From Pseudobutyrivibrio sp. (GTDB lineage Bacteria; Bacillota; Clostridia; Lachnospirales; Lachnospiraceae): DNA of 46,409 nucleotides. Position 1 is the stretch's first letter. Each line of letters opens with the position of its first letter. Below are positions 33,812 through 41,661 of the stretch, in pieces. The stretch covers positions 1 to 46,409 of the forward strand of contig NZ_JAFUSK010000003.1 of assembly GCF_017471675.1 (NCBI RefSeq), in the 5' to 3' direction. The translations under genes and the position numbers were made by a program. The notes beneath the pieces were generated by a model. The model saw only the letters and a program-made list of their open reading frames with translations. It did no database searches and was not told the DNA's origin.

Positions 33812-34051
33812 ATGTATAAAAATAAAGCATCTGATGGTTGGAATAATATTTGTGGACATAATGTAGCCACTTACAGACAACAATTAAGATATTCTCAAAA
33901 TGATTTAGCCGAAGAACTTCAAGTAATCGGCCTTGATGTCGATAAAAACGCTATCCAGCGTATAGAATGTGGAAAAAGATTTGTTACAGATATTGAATTG
34001 CAGTATTTAGCCAAGGCTCTTCACTGTGGCATACTTGATTTACTTAAATAA
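33812..34051 (+). CDS. XRE-family controller protein of the restriction locus
   Basis: A 79-residue helix-turn-helix protein (HNVATYRQQLRYSQNDLAEEL, then NAIQRIECGKRFVTDIELQYLAKAL). Size and position resemble C proteins of restriction-modification systems. I start at ATG 33812, with AAGGAGG 8 nt upstream; the ATG at 33791 lies within operator O4. It is divergent from the methyltransferase half. With six matching operators at its own, the methyltransferase and the 'subunit M' promoters, it probably sets expression of the whole locus and its own. Confidence 0.85.
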   Translation: MYKNKASDGWNNICGHNVATYRQQLRYSQNDLAEELQVIGLDVDKNAIQRIECGKRFVTDIELQYLAKALHCGILDLLK

Positions 34052-34081
34052 AAATATTCAGTACTGTTTGCCTATTAGTAA

Positions 34082-34128
34082 ATAAAATATTCCCTCTAAA
34101 TCTTATAAATAATAATAGATTTAGAGGG
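34082..34128 (-). terminator. Terminator at the 3' side of the DUF234 ATPase cassette
   Basis: CCCTCTAAATCT (34092-34103) pairs perfectly with AGATTTAGAGGG (34117-34128) over 12 bp. On the minus strand it is followed by AATATTTTATTT. It begins 8 nt after the ATPase stop codon and also lies downstream of the convergent XRE gene. A near-identical hairpin stands at the other side of the ATPase gene. Confidence 0.8.
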
Positions 34129-34135
34129 AGTATTT

Positions 34136-35575
34136 TCACATATGAAACAAATCATCCATAACAACTTCATTTTGGATAATACTACTGTATTCGTTCTTTT
34201 TAACACCATAGGTAGAAATCATTACCAGTTGAATTGATTCAGTACATTTTGTAGCCAGCTTAAAAGCTTCAATTTTATTCCTAAGGTTTAAATCATAGTC
34301 CTTTGTTATAGTGTATTGCCCATTTGAAAACTTGATTTCACAAATGGTAATCACCCTATCACCACGATGAATTAGTAAATCGATTTGTGCTCCTGAATCA
34401 ACTTCGCTATCCTTAGAACGCACAAACCAAGATGATTCCTCAGTGAGAACCCCTGATATTCCTAATTTATGTTTGATAGCAGGTATATGATCCCTACATA
34501 CTTGTTCAAATGTGAGTCCTTCCCATGCTCTACGTGATGGATTGTCTGTGGAATGACTCCAAAAATGTTCATCCTTACCATAATTATCCTTGATATATCG
34601 CATATAAAAGGCTGTGTAATAATCCCTCAATTGAAATATGGCATCCTTCTTTTTCTTTTTATAGTAGTTAGAAATACGAATAAATCCAGAAAGTTCGAGA
34701 TTTTTTAAAATCAAGCTTAGATCACCATTATTCTTGAGCTTAGTTTTTGTCACTAACTCAGCTCTGGTCATGCCACACCTTTTTCGACTAAGTGCATCCA
34801 CAACTTTTATATAATTCTCACTATTCGAAAATAAGGTGTTATATAAATGCTCAAACTCATCCCACAATTCGCCACCCTCAGCAAAAAATAGATTATCTAT
34901 ATTCTGTGAAAGTGATAGTTTAGCATTGAGCAGACTTAAGTAGTAAGGAATTCCACCCATAATCATATATAACCGAACAATATCATTTCTAGACCATCTA
35001 ATATTATGATTTATAAGATATTCTTCTACCTCGTACAGCTTAAAAGGTTTTAAAAACAACTTGCGAGTAAGTCGATTAAACAATCCGCCTTTATTATTTG
35101 CAATTTTTTCATCCATCCATGATGTAGCAGAACCGCTTACAATAAACACAAGATTATCCATGGTAGAAGCCCAGTCATTCCAAAACCACTCAAAGGTTGA
35201 TAAAAAGTCTGACTTAGGATTGTCGAGCCACGGTAGCTCGTCGAAAAATACCACCTGTTTTTCATCTGCTGGCAATAGCTCCAAATAATCTCGCAACCTT
35301 GAAAATGCTTCTCTCCAGTTGGTAGGAATATCCTGCATATTCTTAGATTTCCTATTAAGCTCTAAAGCAAAATTTTCCAACTGAACTTCTTTTTTCTTTC
35401 CATAGGTTCCTGTCAGTTTGAAGGCAAAGTTGTTGTTAAAATATTCATTAATTAGAAACGTCTTGCCAACTCTACGACGCCCATACACAACTATAAGTTG
35501 AGCCCTATCCGACTCCATGCATAAATCAAGCTTTTCCTGTTCTTCAATTCTTCCAATTATCTTCTTTTTTCCCAT
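34136..35575 (-). CDS. DUF234-type AAA ATPase with C-terminal PD-(D/E)XK-like domain
   Basis: 479 residues. Walker A is VVYGRRRVGKTFLINEY (about residue 30) and Walker B is VVFFDELPWLD; a sensor-like FIVSGSATSWM follows. A winged-helix region comes next (MTRAELVTKTKLKNNGDLSLIL). The C-terminal DUF234 part has GAQIDLLIHRGDRVITICEIKFS, the D..E-x-K pattern of a restriction-like nuclease. These 'archaeal ATPases' occur widely in genomic islands with unproven roles. No Shine-Dalgarno is visible before ATG. It lies inside the restriction island but is bounded by related hairpins at 34092-34128 and 35616-35654, suggesting a separately inserted cassette. Confidence 0.85.
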   Translation of the reverse strand: MGKKKIIGRIEEQEKLDLCMESDRAQLIVVYGRRRVGKTFLINEYFNNNFAFKLTGTYGKKKEVQLENFALELNRKSKNMQDIPTNWREAFSRLRDYLELLPADEKQVVFFDELPWLDNPKSDFLSTFEWFWNDWASTMDNLVFIVSGSATSWMDEKIANNKGGLFNRLTRKLFLKPFKLYEVEEYLINHNIRWSRNDIVRLYMIMGGIPYYLSLLNAKLSLSQNIDNLFFAEGGELWDEFEHLYNTLFSNSENYIKVVDALSRKRCGMTRAELVTKTKLKNNGDLSLILKNLELSGFIRISNYYKKKKKDAIFQLRDYYTAFYMRYIKDNYGKDEHFWSHSTDNPSRRAWEGLTFEQVCRDHIPAIKHKLGISGVLTEESSWFVRSKDSEVDSGAQIDLLIHRGDRVITICEIKFSNGQYTITKDYDLNLRNKIEAFKLATKCTESIQLVMISTYGVKKNEYSSIIQNEVVMDDLFHM

Positions 35576-35615
35576 GTATATATTTTATCAAAAAATTGTC
35601 GAAATGAAAATATAT

Positions 35616-35654
35616 CTCCTCTAAATCTCGTAAAAAAAGATAGTTTTAGAGGAG
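35616..35654. repeat. Inverted repeat at the 5' side of the DUF234 cassette
   Basis: CTCCTCTAAATCT (35616-35628) pairs with AGTTTTAGAGGAG (35642-35654) with one mismatch. Its arms share CCTCTAAATCT with the terminator at 34092. Together they bracket 1.56 kb holding only the ATPase gene. It could be an upstream leader hairpin or a remnant cassette end. Confidence 0.6.
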
Positions 35655-35736
35655 GCATGTAAAAATTGATATCTTGTTATGTTATTCATTACCCCATATT
35701 TTTAAGCCTATTTATATGGAAACTATTTCACGAAAT

Positions 35737-36642
35737 TTATCCCCTAATACTCTTATAAGTTATCACTGTTTTTTCTGTCCAGTCATATATCTTGCAATCG
35801 ACCTGCTCAGGCTCTGTATCATTTATACCTTGTTCATAGTCAAAGAAACTCATTTGATGAAATTCTTCTGTTGGTTTACCAAATGGTACTGTGCCTGTAA
35901 TCCCATCCATCTGCCAAAAATTCCAAACTATTATCTTTGTAATCTCATTTAGTTCTTTGGCAACTGGCTGTCTGCCCAATTTATCCAGCATATAATCAAC
36001 AAAGGTTGTAAGTAGATTGATTCTAGCGATTAACAGATTATCCCCTTGAAATTCATATCCATAAACACTTTTGAAAGCTTCATAAGTCCATTTCAACCAG
36101 TCTTTTTCATCATTAGCATTTTCCGCTACAACCCTAAGTTTTCGATCCAAAATACCAATGCGCTTTTCAATAGGTATTATCTCGCCTGTAGCTGCATCAT
36201 ATCTGGATACTATATAAGGAGCTTCCCCGCAAGTAATTTCTAATCGCTTGGATTTAACGTAGTCCTTCCAATCTTTTTCTGATGGAAAGTCTATTTTACC
36301 GACTGTGGTAGTCCATTTTTCACCATTCTCTATGTTAAATACATTTTCACGACCAAACCATTCTGCATCACAATGATTATTCATTTTATTACAAATCCAT
36401 GAAGGGGTAAAAACTTCCGCTTTCTTCCTGGTACGGTCACTTTGTACATTTAGAGCTTTCTCCACACGAGGACAAATTTCGTATTCTTTGCTATTTGAGA
36501 GAATGTATTTCTCTGTTATTTCATCTTTAGGATTACCAGTATATATATCTGTAGCAAAGATAATATTTTTTCCTGTGGTATTATCCTTTAGAAGTTTCTT
36601 TAATACATTATTAGTGGGATATTCTCGATAATTTATTAGCAT
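35737..36642 (-). CDS. Restriction 'subunit M'-like protein with motifs X and I only
   Basis: 301 residues, typical of the family annotated as restriction endonuclease subunit M. A methyltransferase motif X (KKAEVFTPSWICNKMNN, about residue 87) is followed by LEITCGEAPYIVSRYD (motif I-like) and VYGYEFQGDNLLIARINLL. No (N/D)PP(Y/F) is present, so it cannot methylate alone. The C-terminus has CKIYDWTEK. I start at ATG 36642 with AAGGAG 11 nt upstream; the ATG at 36672 lies inside operator O5. It likely joins the NPPY-containing protein or the helicase protein in one complex. The DUF234 cassette separates it from them. Confidence 0.75.
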   Translation of the reverse strand: MLINYREYPTNNVLKKLLKDNTTGKNIIFATDIYTGNPKDEITEKYILSNSKEYEICPRVEKALNVQSDRTRKKAEVFTPSWICNKMNNHCDAEWFGRENVFNIENGEKWTTTVGKIDFPSEKDWKDYVKSKRLEITCGEAPYIVSRYDAATGEIIPIEKRIGILDRKLRVVAENANDEKDWLKWTYEAFKSVYGYEFQGDNLLIARINLLTTFVDYMLDKLGRQPVAKELNEITKIIVWNFWQMDGITGTVPFGKPTEEFHQMSFFDYEQGINDTEPEQVDCKIYDWTEKTVITYKSIRG

Positions 36643-36666
36643 TGATATTAACACTCCTTGAGGCTG

Positions 36667-36720
36667 TGACATTCACAAGATGTCAATCTTGATAAAGCAA
36701 ATGACATCTTGTGGATGTCA
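36667..36720 (-). promoter_or_regulatory. Two 19-bp operators upstream of the subunit M gene
   Basis: TGACATTCACAAGATGTCA (O5, 36667-36685) and TGACATCTTGTGGATGTCA (O6, 36702-36720). The reverse complement of O6 differs from O5 at one base. They are centred 35 bp apart, nearly the O2-O3 distance (36 bp). O5 ends 12 nt before the AAGGAG of the gene. They belong to the same family as the four sites at 33608-33796. Confidence 0.85.
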
Positions 36721-36769
36721 TTTGTCACTTTTCAATATACCCCAAAGGAGTCATATAATCAATTTTAAA

Positions 36770-38194
36770 TTATTTCCCCCCTAAGCTCTTCTTCAAGAAC
36801 ACCACTAGGAATACCACTGCTGCAACTATTCCTACTGGATACGCAATAGCGGTGGAAAGGTTCAGGCACTCTGGTGCACAGAAGAAATAGGTAACAGATA
36901 CTGCGGACATGAATGTGGCAGGGATTGTTGTGAGCCAGTAGTTTTTGCCATTCTTGTATAGGTACATAGATGCTGTCCACAGTGCTATCATGGCAAGGGT
37001 CTGGTTAGACCAGCTGAAATATCTCCATACAACATTGTAATTAAGCTGGCTGATTAAAGCGCCGGCTCCCAGCAACGGGATACAAATAAACAGGCGGTTT
37101 TTATAGGATTTCTGATTAACGTTGAACCAGTCTGCAATAACAAGCCTTGCTGAACGAAAGGCTGTATCACCTGATGTAATAGGACATGCAATTACACCAA
37201 GCATTGCAAGAACTATTCCTACTCCACCCATTGTCTTGGTGCAGATATCATATACGCAGGCAGATTGCCCACTTGCTAGCATCTCGGTAAGTCCTGTGGT
37301 TAATCCCCCTGTTCTTTCGTAGACAGCACTTCCTGCTGCCGCCCAAATAAGTGCGATAATTCCTTCACTTACCATAGCTCCATAAAACACCATGTGACTT
37401 TCCTTTTCTGACTTGCAGCACCTGGCCATCAGTGGGGATTGGGTAGCATGGAAGCCTGAGATGGCACCACATGCAACTGATACAAACATCATTGGCCAGA
37501 TTGGTGTTTTATCAGGATGAAGATTTGCTAATTCTATTTCAGGGATAGTATATCCGTTAGTAAAAATACCTACAGCTACACCAATTGCCATTACTATTAG
37601 GCATATGCCAAACACTGGATAGAACTTTCCTATAACCTTATCAATTGGAATAAATGTTGCAATGAAATAATAGATTAAAACGATTGCCAGCCAAAAATAT
37701 GTGTTAGCTATTAAACCAGTACCACCCTGATTACCTATCAAAAGAGAAATCAATCCTGCGGGTCCTACAGCAAAAACAGTGCCAATCATCACAAGCAGGA
37801 CAACACTAAAGACGCGCATTATATTCTTCATAACCTTGCCAAGGTACATGCCGGTAAGCTCTGATACACTGGCTCCATCGTGGCGCATGCTCATAAATCC
37901 TACAGAAAAATCATGAACACCACCAGCAAGTATAGTTCCAAGTGTAATCCAAAGGAATACACTCGTACCCCACTGTGCACCTGCCAAGGCGCCGTATATA
38001 GGTCCAAGTCCTGCGATATTAAGAAGCTGAATCAAGAATAGCTTCCATCTAGGCATTACCACAAAATCTACCCCATCATTTATTCTTACTGCTGGGGTTT
38101 GCCGGTCATCAGGGCCATATATCCTATCAACCAGCTTACCATAGGTGAAATATCCTATAACAAGTACCACCAAACAAATCATAAAACTGAACAT
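36770..38194 (-). CDS. cstA: CstA family carbon-starvation/peptide or pyruvate transporter
   Basis: 474 residues with about 12-14 membrane helices. Family blocks: YGPDDRQTPA, MPRWKLFLIQLLNIAGLGPIYGALAGAQWG, GGVHDFSVGFMSMRHDGAS and CGAISGFHATQSPLMARC. E. coli homologues CstA and BtsT import peptides and pyruvate. I start at ATG 38194, with GGGGGTG 6 nt upstream; the TTG at 38209 is unlikely. It is a single gene with no matching regulator nearby. Its 3' end lies 50 bp from operator O6. Confidence 0.92.
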   Translation of the reverse strand: MFSFMICLVVLVIGYFTYGKLVDRIYGPDDRQTPAVRINDGVDFVVMPRWKLFLIQLLNIAGLGPIYGALAGAQWGTSVFLWITLGTILAGGVHDFSVGFMSMRHDGASVSELTGMYLGKVMKNIMRVFSVVLLVMIGTVFAVGPAGLISLLIGNQGGTGLIANTYFWLAIVLIYYFIATFIPIDKVIGKFYPVFGICLIVMAIGVAVGIFTNGYTIPEIELANLHPDKTPIWPMMFVSVACGAISGFHATQSPLMARCCKSEKESHMVFYGAMVSEGIIALIWAAAGSAVYERTGGLTTGLTEMLASGQSACVYDICTKTMGGVGIVLAMLGVIACPITSGDTAFRSARLVIADWFNVNQKSYKNRLFICIPLLGAGALISQLNYNVVWRYFSWSNQTLAMIALWTASMYLYKNGKNYWLTTIPATFMSAVSVTYFFCAPECLNLSTAIAYPVGIVAAVVFLVVFLKKSLGGK

Positions 38195-38279
38195 AAAATT
38201 CACCCCCAATACAACTTTAACTACCCTTATTCTATCCCTCTATGCCCCCAATTTTCAATAGTTGTCGTAAATCAAGAGG

Positions 38280-38312
38280 TAAAAAAAAGAGATATCACCC
38301 GAAGTGATATCC
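38280..38312 (-). terminator. Intrinsic terminator of the efp unit
   Basis: GATATCACC and GGTGATATC-type arms around a CTTCGG tetraloop (about 38291-38310). On the minus strand the stem is followed by TC and a run of eight T. It lies about 15 nt after the stop of the 66-codon gene. Confidence 0.9.
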
Positions 38313-38326
38313 CTTAGTAATCGTAC

Positions 38327-38527
38327 TTATTTAGAGAGACGTTCCACAATCTTATCAAGGGTTTCCTTAGGAACTGTGCCATCACGGTACAGCTGGTTAA
38401 TAGTGCTTTCACTACCAAGCAATGCTGTAGCGTCAAGCCAAGTGCCCTTTTGAAACTCTTCGTCAAAGACAGCAAATATTTTTCTGTTTTTTAAAAGCTC
38501 TGAAAGTGGGTATTCTCTGTAATCCAT
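38327..38527 (-). CDS. Conserved-looking 66-aa protein coupled to efp
   Basis: A 66-residue soluble acidic/basic protein (MDYREYPLSELLKNRKIFAVFDEEF, then WLDATALLGSESTINQLYRDG). I do not recognise a named family. ATG 38527 comes 1 nt after the efp stop (TAAATG), which implies translational coupling. A longer in-frame reading to 38662 overlaps efp and is discarded. A terminator follows, so efp and this gene form the unit. Confidence 0.6.
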   Translation of the reverse strand: MDYREYPLSELLKNRKIFAVFDEEFQKGTWLDATALLGSESTINQLYRDGTVPKETLDKIVERLSK

Positions 38528-38528
38528 T

Positions 38529-39086
38529 TTAAACTCTTGATAAGTACTCTCCTGTTCTTGTATCAATCTTGATTGTTTCGCCGTTCTCAACGAAAAGAGG
38601 AACGTAAACAACTGCGCCTGTCTCAACAGTAGCTGGCTTTGTAGCACCTGTAGCTGTATCACCCTTGAAACCTGGCTCTGTATCTGTAATCTGAAGCTCT
38701 ACGAACATAGGTGGCTCAACTGAGAAGATAGAACCGTTGTGTGAAAGCATCTTAACGATTTCGTTCTCCTTAACAAACTTAAGAGCATCACCAATCTGAT
38801 CAGCTGTAAGAGCTACCTGATCGTATGTCTCAACATCCATGAAGTTGTAAAGCTCACCATCATTGTAGAGGTACTGCATATCCTTACGATCGATACGAGC
38901 TGCTGGGAACTTCTCTGTAGGACGGAAAGATGTTTCTGTAACACCACCGTTCTTGATGTTCTTAAGCTTTGTACGAACGAAAGCTGCACCCTTACCTGGC
39001 TTTACGTGCTGGAATTCGATAACCTGATAAACCTGATTGTCCATCTCGATTGTCATACCGTTTCTAAAATCACCGGCTGTAATCAT
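38529..39086 (-). CDS. efp: Translation elongation factor P
   Basis: Relieves ribosome stalling at polyproline; 185 residues with the three beta-barrel domains of EF-P. The tip loop [14 protein letters not shown] carries the lysine (about residue 32) that is modified in many bacteria. The central OB domain has [15 protein letters not shown] and the C-terminus [32 protein letters not shown] lies 8 nt before ATG. Confidence 0.97.
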   Translation of the reverse strand: MITAGDFRNGMTIEMDNQVYQVIEFQHVKPGKGAAFVRTKLKNIKNGGVTETSFRPTEKFPAARIDRKDMQYLYNDGELYNFMDVETYDQVALTADQIGDALKFVKENEIVKMLSHNGSIFSVEPPMFVELQITDTEPGFKGDTATGATKPATVETGAVVYVPLFVENGETIKIDTRTGEYLSRV

Positions 39087-39241
39087 TATAAAATCCTCCT
39101 TTAATGACTCCTCTGAGCCTTCTAACCTAAATCATTTGGCAAATTGCCACACTTGTATACATGATTTTACCCTAAAATCTCATTCATTTCAAGACATTTA
39201 TATAATTAGAAGCTATGTTACGATAGATTTGGAGGTAAATT

Positions 39242-39691
39242 ATGGAAATCGAAAGAAAATTTTTAATAAAAGAATTACCCGATTTGGGGAAATATGATTA
39301 TGTAGAAATTGAACAGGGATACCTTTGCACTCACCCTGTTGTTAGAATCCGAAAAAAGAATGACAAGTACATCCTTACCTACAAGGGCAGCGGTTTGCTT
39401 GCCCATGAAGAGATAGAAGCTGCTCTTACTGAAGAGGCTTACAACCATCTAGCTGAAAAGATTGATGGCTATCTTATTACCAAGCGCCGATACCTGATTC
39501 CTCTTGACCCATATACTATCGAATTAGATGTATTTGCTGGTCACATGGATGGGCTGATTATGGCTGAGGTGGAATTTCCTACTGTGGAGGAAGCCGATGA
39601 ATTCACTGCCCCAGATTGGTTTGGGGATGATGTAACAAACGACCGCCGCTACCATAATTCTGAAATGATATTTGGGAATCCGTTGAAATAA
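39242..39691 (+). CDS. CYTH domain protein, probable inorganic triphosphatase
   Basis: 149 residues. The N-terminal ExExK signature (MEIERKFLI) is followed by the tunnel-fold strands EIEQGYL, VRIRKKNDKYILTYKG, KRRYLIP, IELDVFAG and MAEVEFP. Bacterial proteins of this size mostly hydrolyse tripolyphosphate; adenylate cyclase activity is less likely. TTGGAGG lies 7 nt before ATG and TATAAT-like sequence around 39200 could be its -10. It is flanked downstream by two head-to-head palindromic repeats. Confidence 0.88.
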   Translation: MEIERKFLIKELPDLGKYDYVEIEQGYLCTHPVVRIRKKNDKYILTYKGSGLLAHEEIEAALTEEAYNHLAEKIDGYLITKRRYLIPLDPYTIELDVFAGHMDGLIMAEVEFPTVEEADEFTAPDWFGDDVTNDRRYHNSEMIFGNPLK

Positions 39692-39706
39692 AATTATCAA
39701 AAATAG

Positions 39707-39822
39707 AAAGGCTTCCCCTCAAGGGGAAGCCGTCACCGCAGGTAACTGATAAGGTGTTCTACAGTTAATTACACCTCATCCGGCCTTTGGCCACCTTCCC
39801 CTCAAGGGGAAGGCTATCTTAT
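39707..39822. repeat. Two head-to-head palindromic repeats (R3, R4) in a convergent gap
   Basis: R3 begins GGCTTCCCC-TCAA-GGGGAAGCC (about 39710-39731) and continues GTCACCGCAGGTAACTGATAAGGTGT, reading outward. R4 begins ACACCTCATCCGG (39769), then GGCC..GGCC and CTTCCCC-TCAA-GGGGAAG, reading the other way. They are inverted copies of the family seen at 1741 and 9880, and probably terminate both the CYTH gene and the phosphorylase gene. Confidence 0.8.
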
Positions 39823-39826
39823 TTGA

Positions 39827-41467
39827 TTAAATAATCTCGTATTCAAGGCTTTCAAAATCAGCCTTAAGAGTGATGGTATCAGCTCCCTTAGTCCATGTAA
39901 AGGATGTAACTGAACCTTCGGTATTAATAGATAATTCACTGTCAAATCCAAATGCAGGATGTGTCTTTCTAAGGCGAAGCAATTCAATCTGCTTCTTTAC
40001 TACGTCCTTATTAAGGTCTGCTTCGATTTGGTCAAGTGAAAGATTGGTTCTGTTGATTTCCTTATGTCCACCTGCTCCAGCTCGCTTTACTGCTTCGTGG
40101 TCATTCTTTCCTGCAAACAAATCAAGATACCACACCTGTGGCTTACCTGGCATGAACATCTGAATTGCTCTGGCAAAGAGCATCTTCTTATCATCCTCAC
40201 CAAGTGCGCTATAGTAGGTAGCATTAACCTGATAGTACATATTCTTAGCACCGTGAAGATCCTTAACGAATCCTCCACGTGCAACTAAAGTATCGATAAG
40301 CTTTTGAATCTCAGACTCAGGCAATAGTCCCTTCAAATCCAAAAGAGGAATACCATCGTGGCAACCAAGCATGTTAACCACCTTAATATCCTTTTCAATC
40401 AATTCCTTAGCCCAATTAACAAGAAGTGAGCTATCATGATTTTCGATTGCATGAATAAGTAAGCCTGGAAGGAAGAAATCGTATGTCATGTAACCTTTGC
40501 TTGCTACAAGCTCGTAAATCTTCTCACCGTAGCTTGCGTGAATCTCTGGAAGGAGTGTGACCCCATTCTTATCTGCAAGCTCTCTAACCCTCTGAAGTAA
40601 ATCCCATGTACCTGGGTCATTCAAGAAGTTCTTCTCGCCTGGCTCCTTTGGTGCATAAGCAAATGCATCCAATCTGACGATTTTAGCTCCGTATGATGCA
40701 AGTGTCTTAAGAGTGTTCTCGTAGAATTCCCAAACAAGTGGAGATTTAATATTTAAATCCATCTGACCTAAATATCTACGGCTGCTCTCAAGCAAATCAA
40801 CTACAGCATCACGGTAGCTTTCATATTTACCAAGCTCTAAATCAGCCACTGCCTTACCCTCAGCAATCTGAGTGTTAACACAGTCTGCCAATCTAGAAGC
40901 TGCCACGTACTGGATGTCCATCTTCTCCATAAGGTCCTCAGCCTCAAGCTTCTTATAACGAACCTCCTGGTAGAATGTGTTCCAATATGGGACATTTCTT
41001 CCATCTGGGAAACGAACCATAAGAATTGGTAAGCCTGGCTTTCTGAAGAACATATCCTTGATATATTTCTCCTCAGGCTGAATATAACCAGCCTCTGTCA
41101 TTTCGCCGCAGCCTTCCCAGAATTTGTTCCAGTTGATAAAGAAATCCTTATACTTGGAATTCTCACCATTCTTAATAATATCCTGGAACTCCTTTGACAA
41201 TACAGATGCATGATTGAGAATGAAATCAAGCTTAAGATCAATGTCCATAGCCTTGATATCCTCGATTGCCTTGCGGCTACCCAATTCTTCATTGATGCCG
41301 TAATCGATAACCGAGAAGCCTCTATCTAAATCTGTATTAAAAATGCTAGGCAAGATATAGAATGACTCGAAGACATCCTTTAAATCTTCCTTGCTCAAAA
41401 CCTTTACAATATCATCAAGTGTGCCGCCCATAGAATCTGGGTAGGCATTTAACATAGGACCGTTCAT
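39827..41467 (-). CDS. GH13 subfamily 18 sucrose phosphorylase-like enzyme
   Basis: 546 residues. N-terminal LNAYPDSMGGTLDDI and DRGFSVIDYGINEELGS are characteristic of GH13_18. The catalytic nucleophile Asp is in IVRLDAFAYAPKEPG, the acid/base Glu in TLLPEIHASYG and the stabilising Asp in LGCHDGIPLLDLKG; LRKTHPAFGF comes late. Members phosphorolyse sucrose, sucrose 6'-phosphate or glucosylglycerate, and the exact substrate cannot be read here. GGAGG lies 7 nt before ATG. A P-loop kinase gene lies upstream across repeat C3, perhaps in one operon. Confidence 0.85.
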   Translation of the reverse strand: MNGPMLNAYPDSMGGTLDDIVKVLSKEDLKDVFESFYILPSIFNTDLDRGFSVIDYGINEELGSRKAIEDIKAMDIDLKLDFILNHASVLSKEFQDIIKNGENSKYKDFFINWNKFWEGCGEMTEAGYIQPEEKYIKDMFFRKPGLPILMVRFPDGRNVPYWNTFYQEVRYKKLEAEDLMEKMDIQYVAASRLADCVNTQIAEGKAVADLELGKYESYRDAVVDLLESSRRYLGQMDLNIKSPLVWEFYENTLKTLASYGAKIVRLDAFAYAPKEPGEKNFLNDPGTWDLLQRVRELADKNGVTLLPEIHASYGEKIYELVASKGYMTYDFFLPGLLIHAIENHDSSLLVNWAKELIEKDIKVVNMLGCHDGIPLLDLKGLLPESEIQKLIDTLVARGGFVKDLHGAKNMYYQVNATYYSALGEDDKKMLFARAIQMFMPGKPQVWYLDLFAGKNDHEAVKRAGAGGHKEINRTNLSLDQIEADLNKDVVKKQIELLRLRKTHPAFGFDSELSINTEGSVTSFTWTKGADTITLKADFESLEYEII

Positions 41468-41485
41468 TTTATTCCTCCATTAAAG

Positions 41486-41646
41486 TCCGCCTGCTATTCG
41501 GCAAACTGCTCCAAGTATTACATGCTCTCGGAAGCCATCTCCCATTTCAGTCAAGGGAACCTCCCTAAAGGGTCCCTCCTTAACTGAATGGGGCCCTCTT
41601 CCTCGCGCTTGCCAACACAATGACAGTTTGCTGTTTACCAGGCTCA
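41486..41646 (-). repeat. Structured intergenic element, subtype C (copy C3)
   Basis: A 161-bp element between the kinase and phosphorylase genes. The sense strand starts ATGAG and ends GGCGGACTTTAA, just before the phosphorylase ribosome-binding site. Basal arm AGCAAACTG pairs with CAGTTTGC-type sequence, unique to this site. The core hairpin base is TTCAGT/ACTGAA where C2 has TGTGGT/ACCACA, a six-position compensatory change. The AAGGGAACC..GGGTCCC top is shared. Confidence 0.85.
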
Positions 41647-41661
41647 TATAAATATTAAAAT

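Noticed and set aside
38528-38662. Longer reading of the 66-aa gene overlapping efp
   Set aside because: The extra 45 codons are an out-of-frame translation of the efp 3' end.
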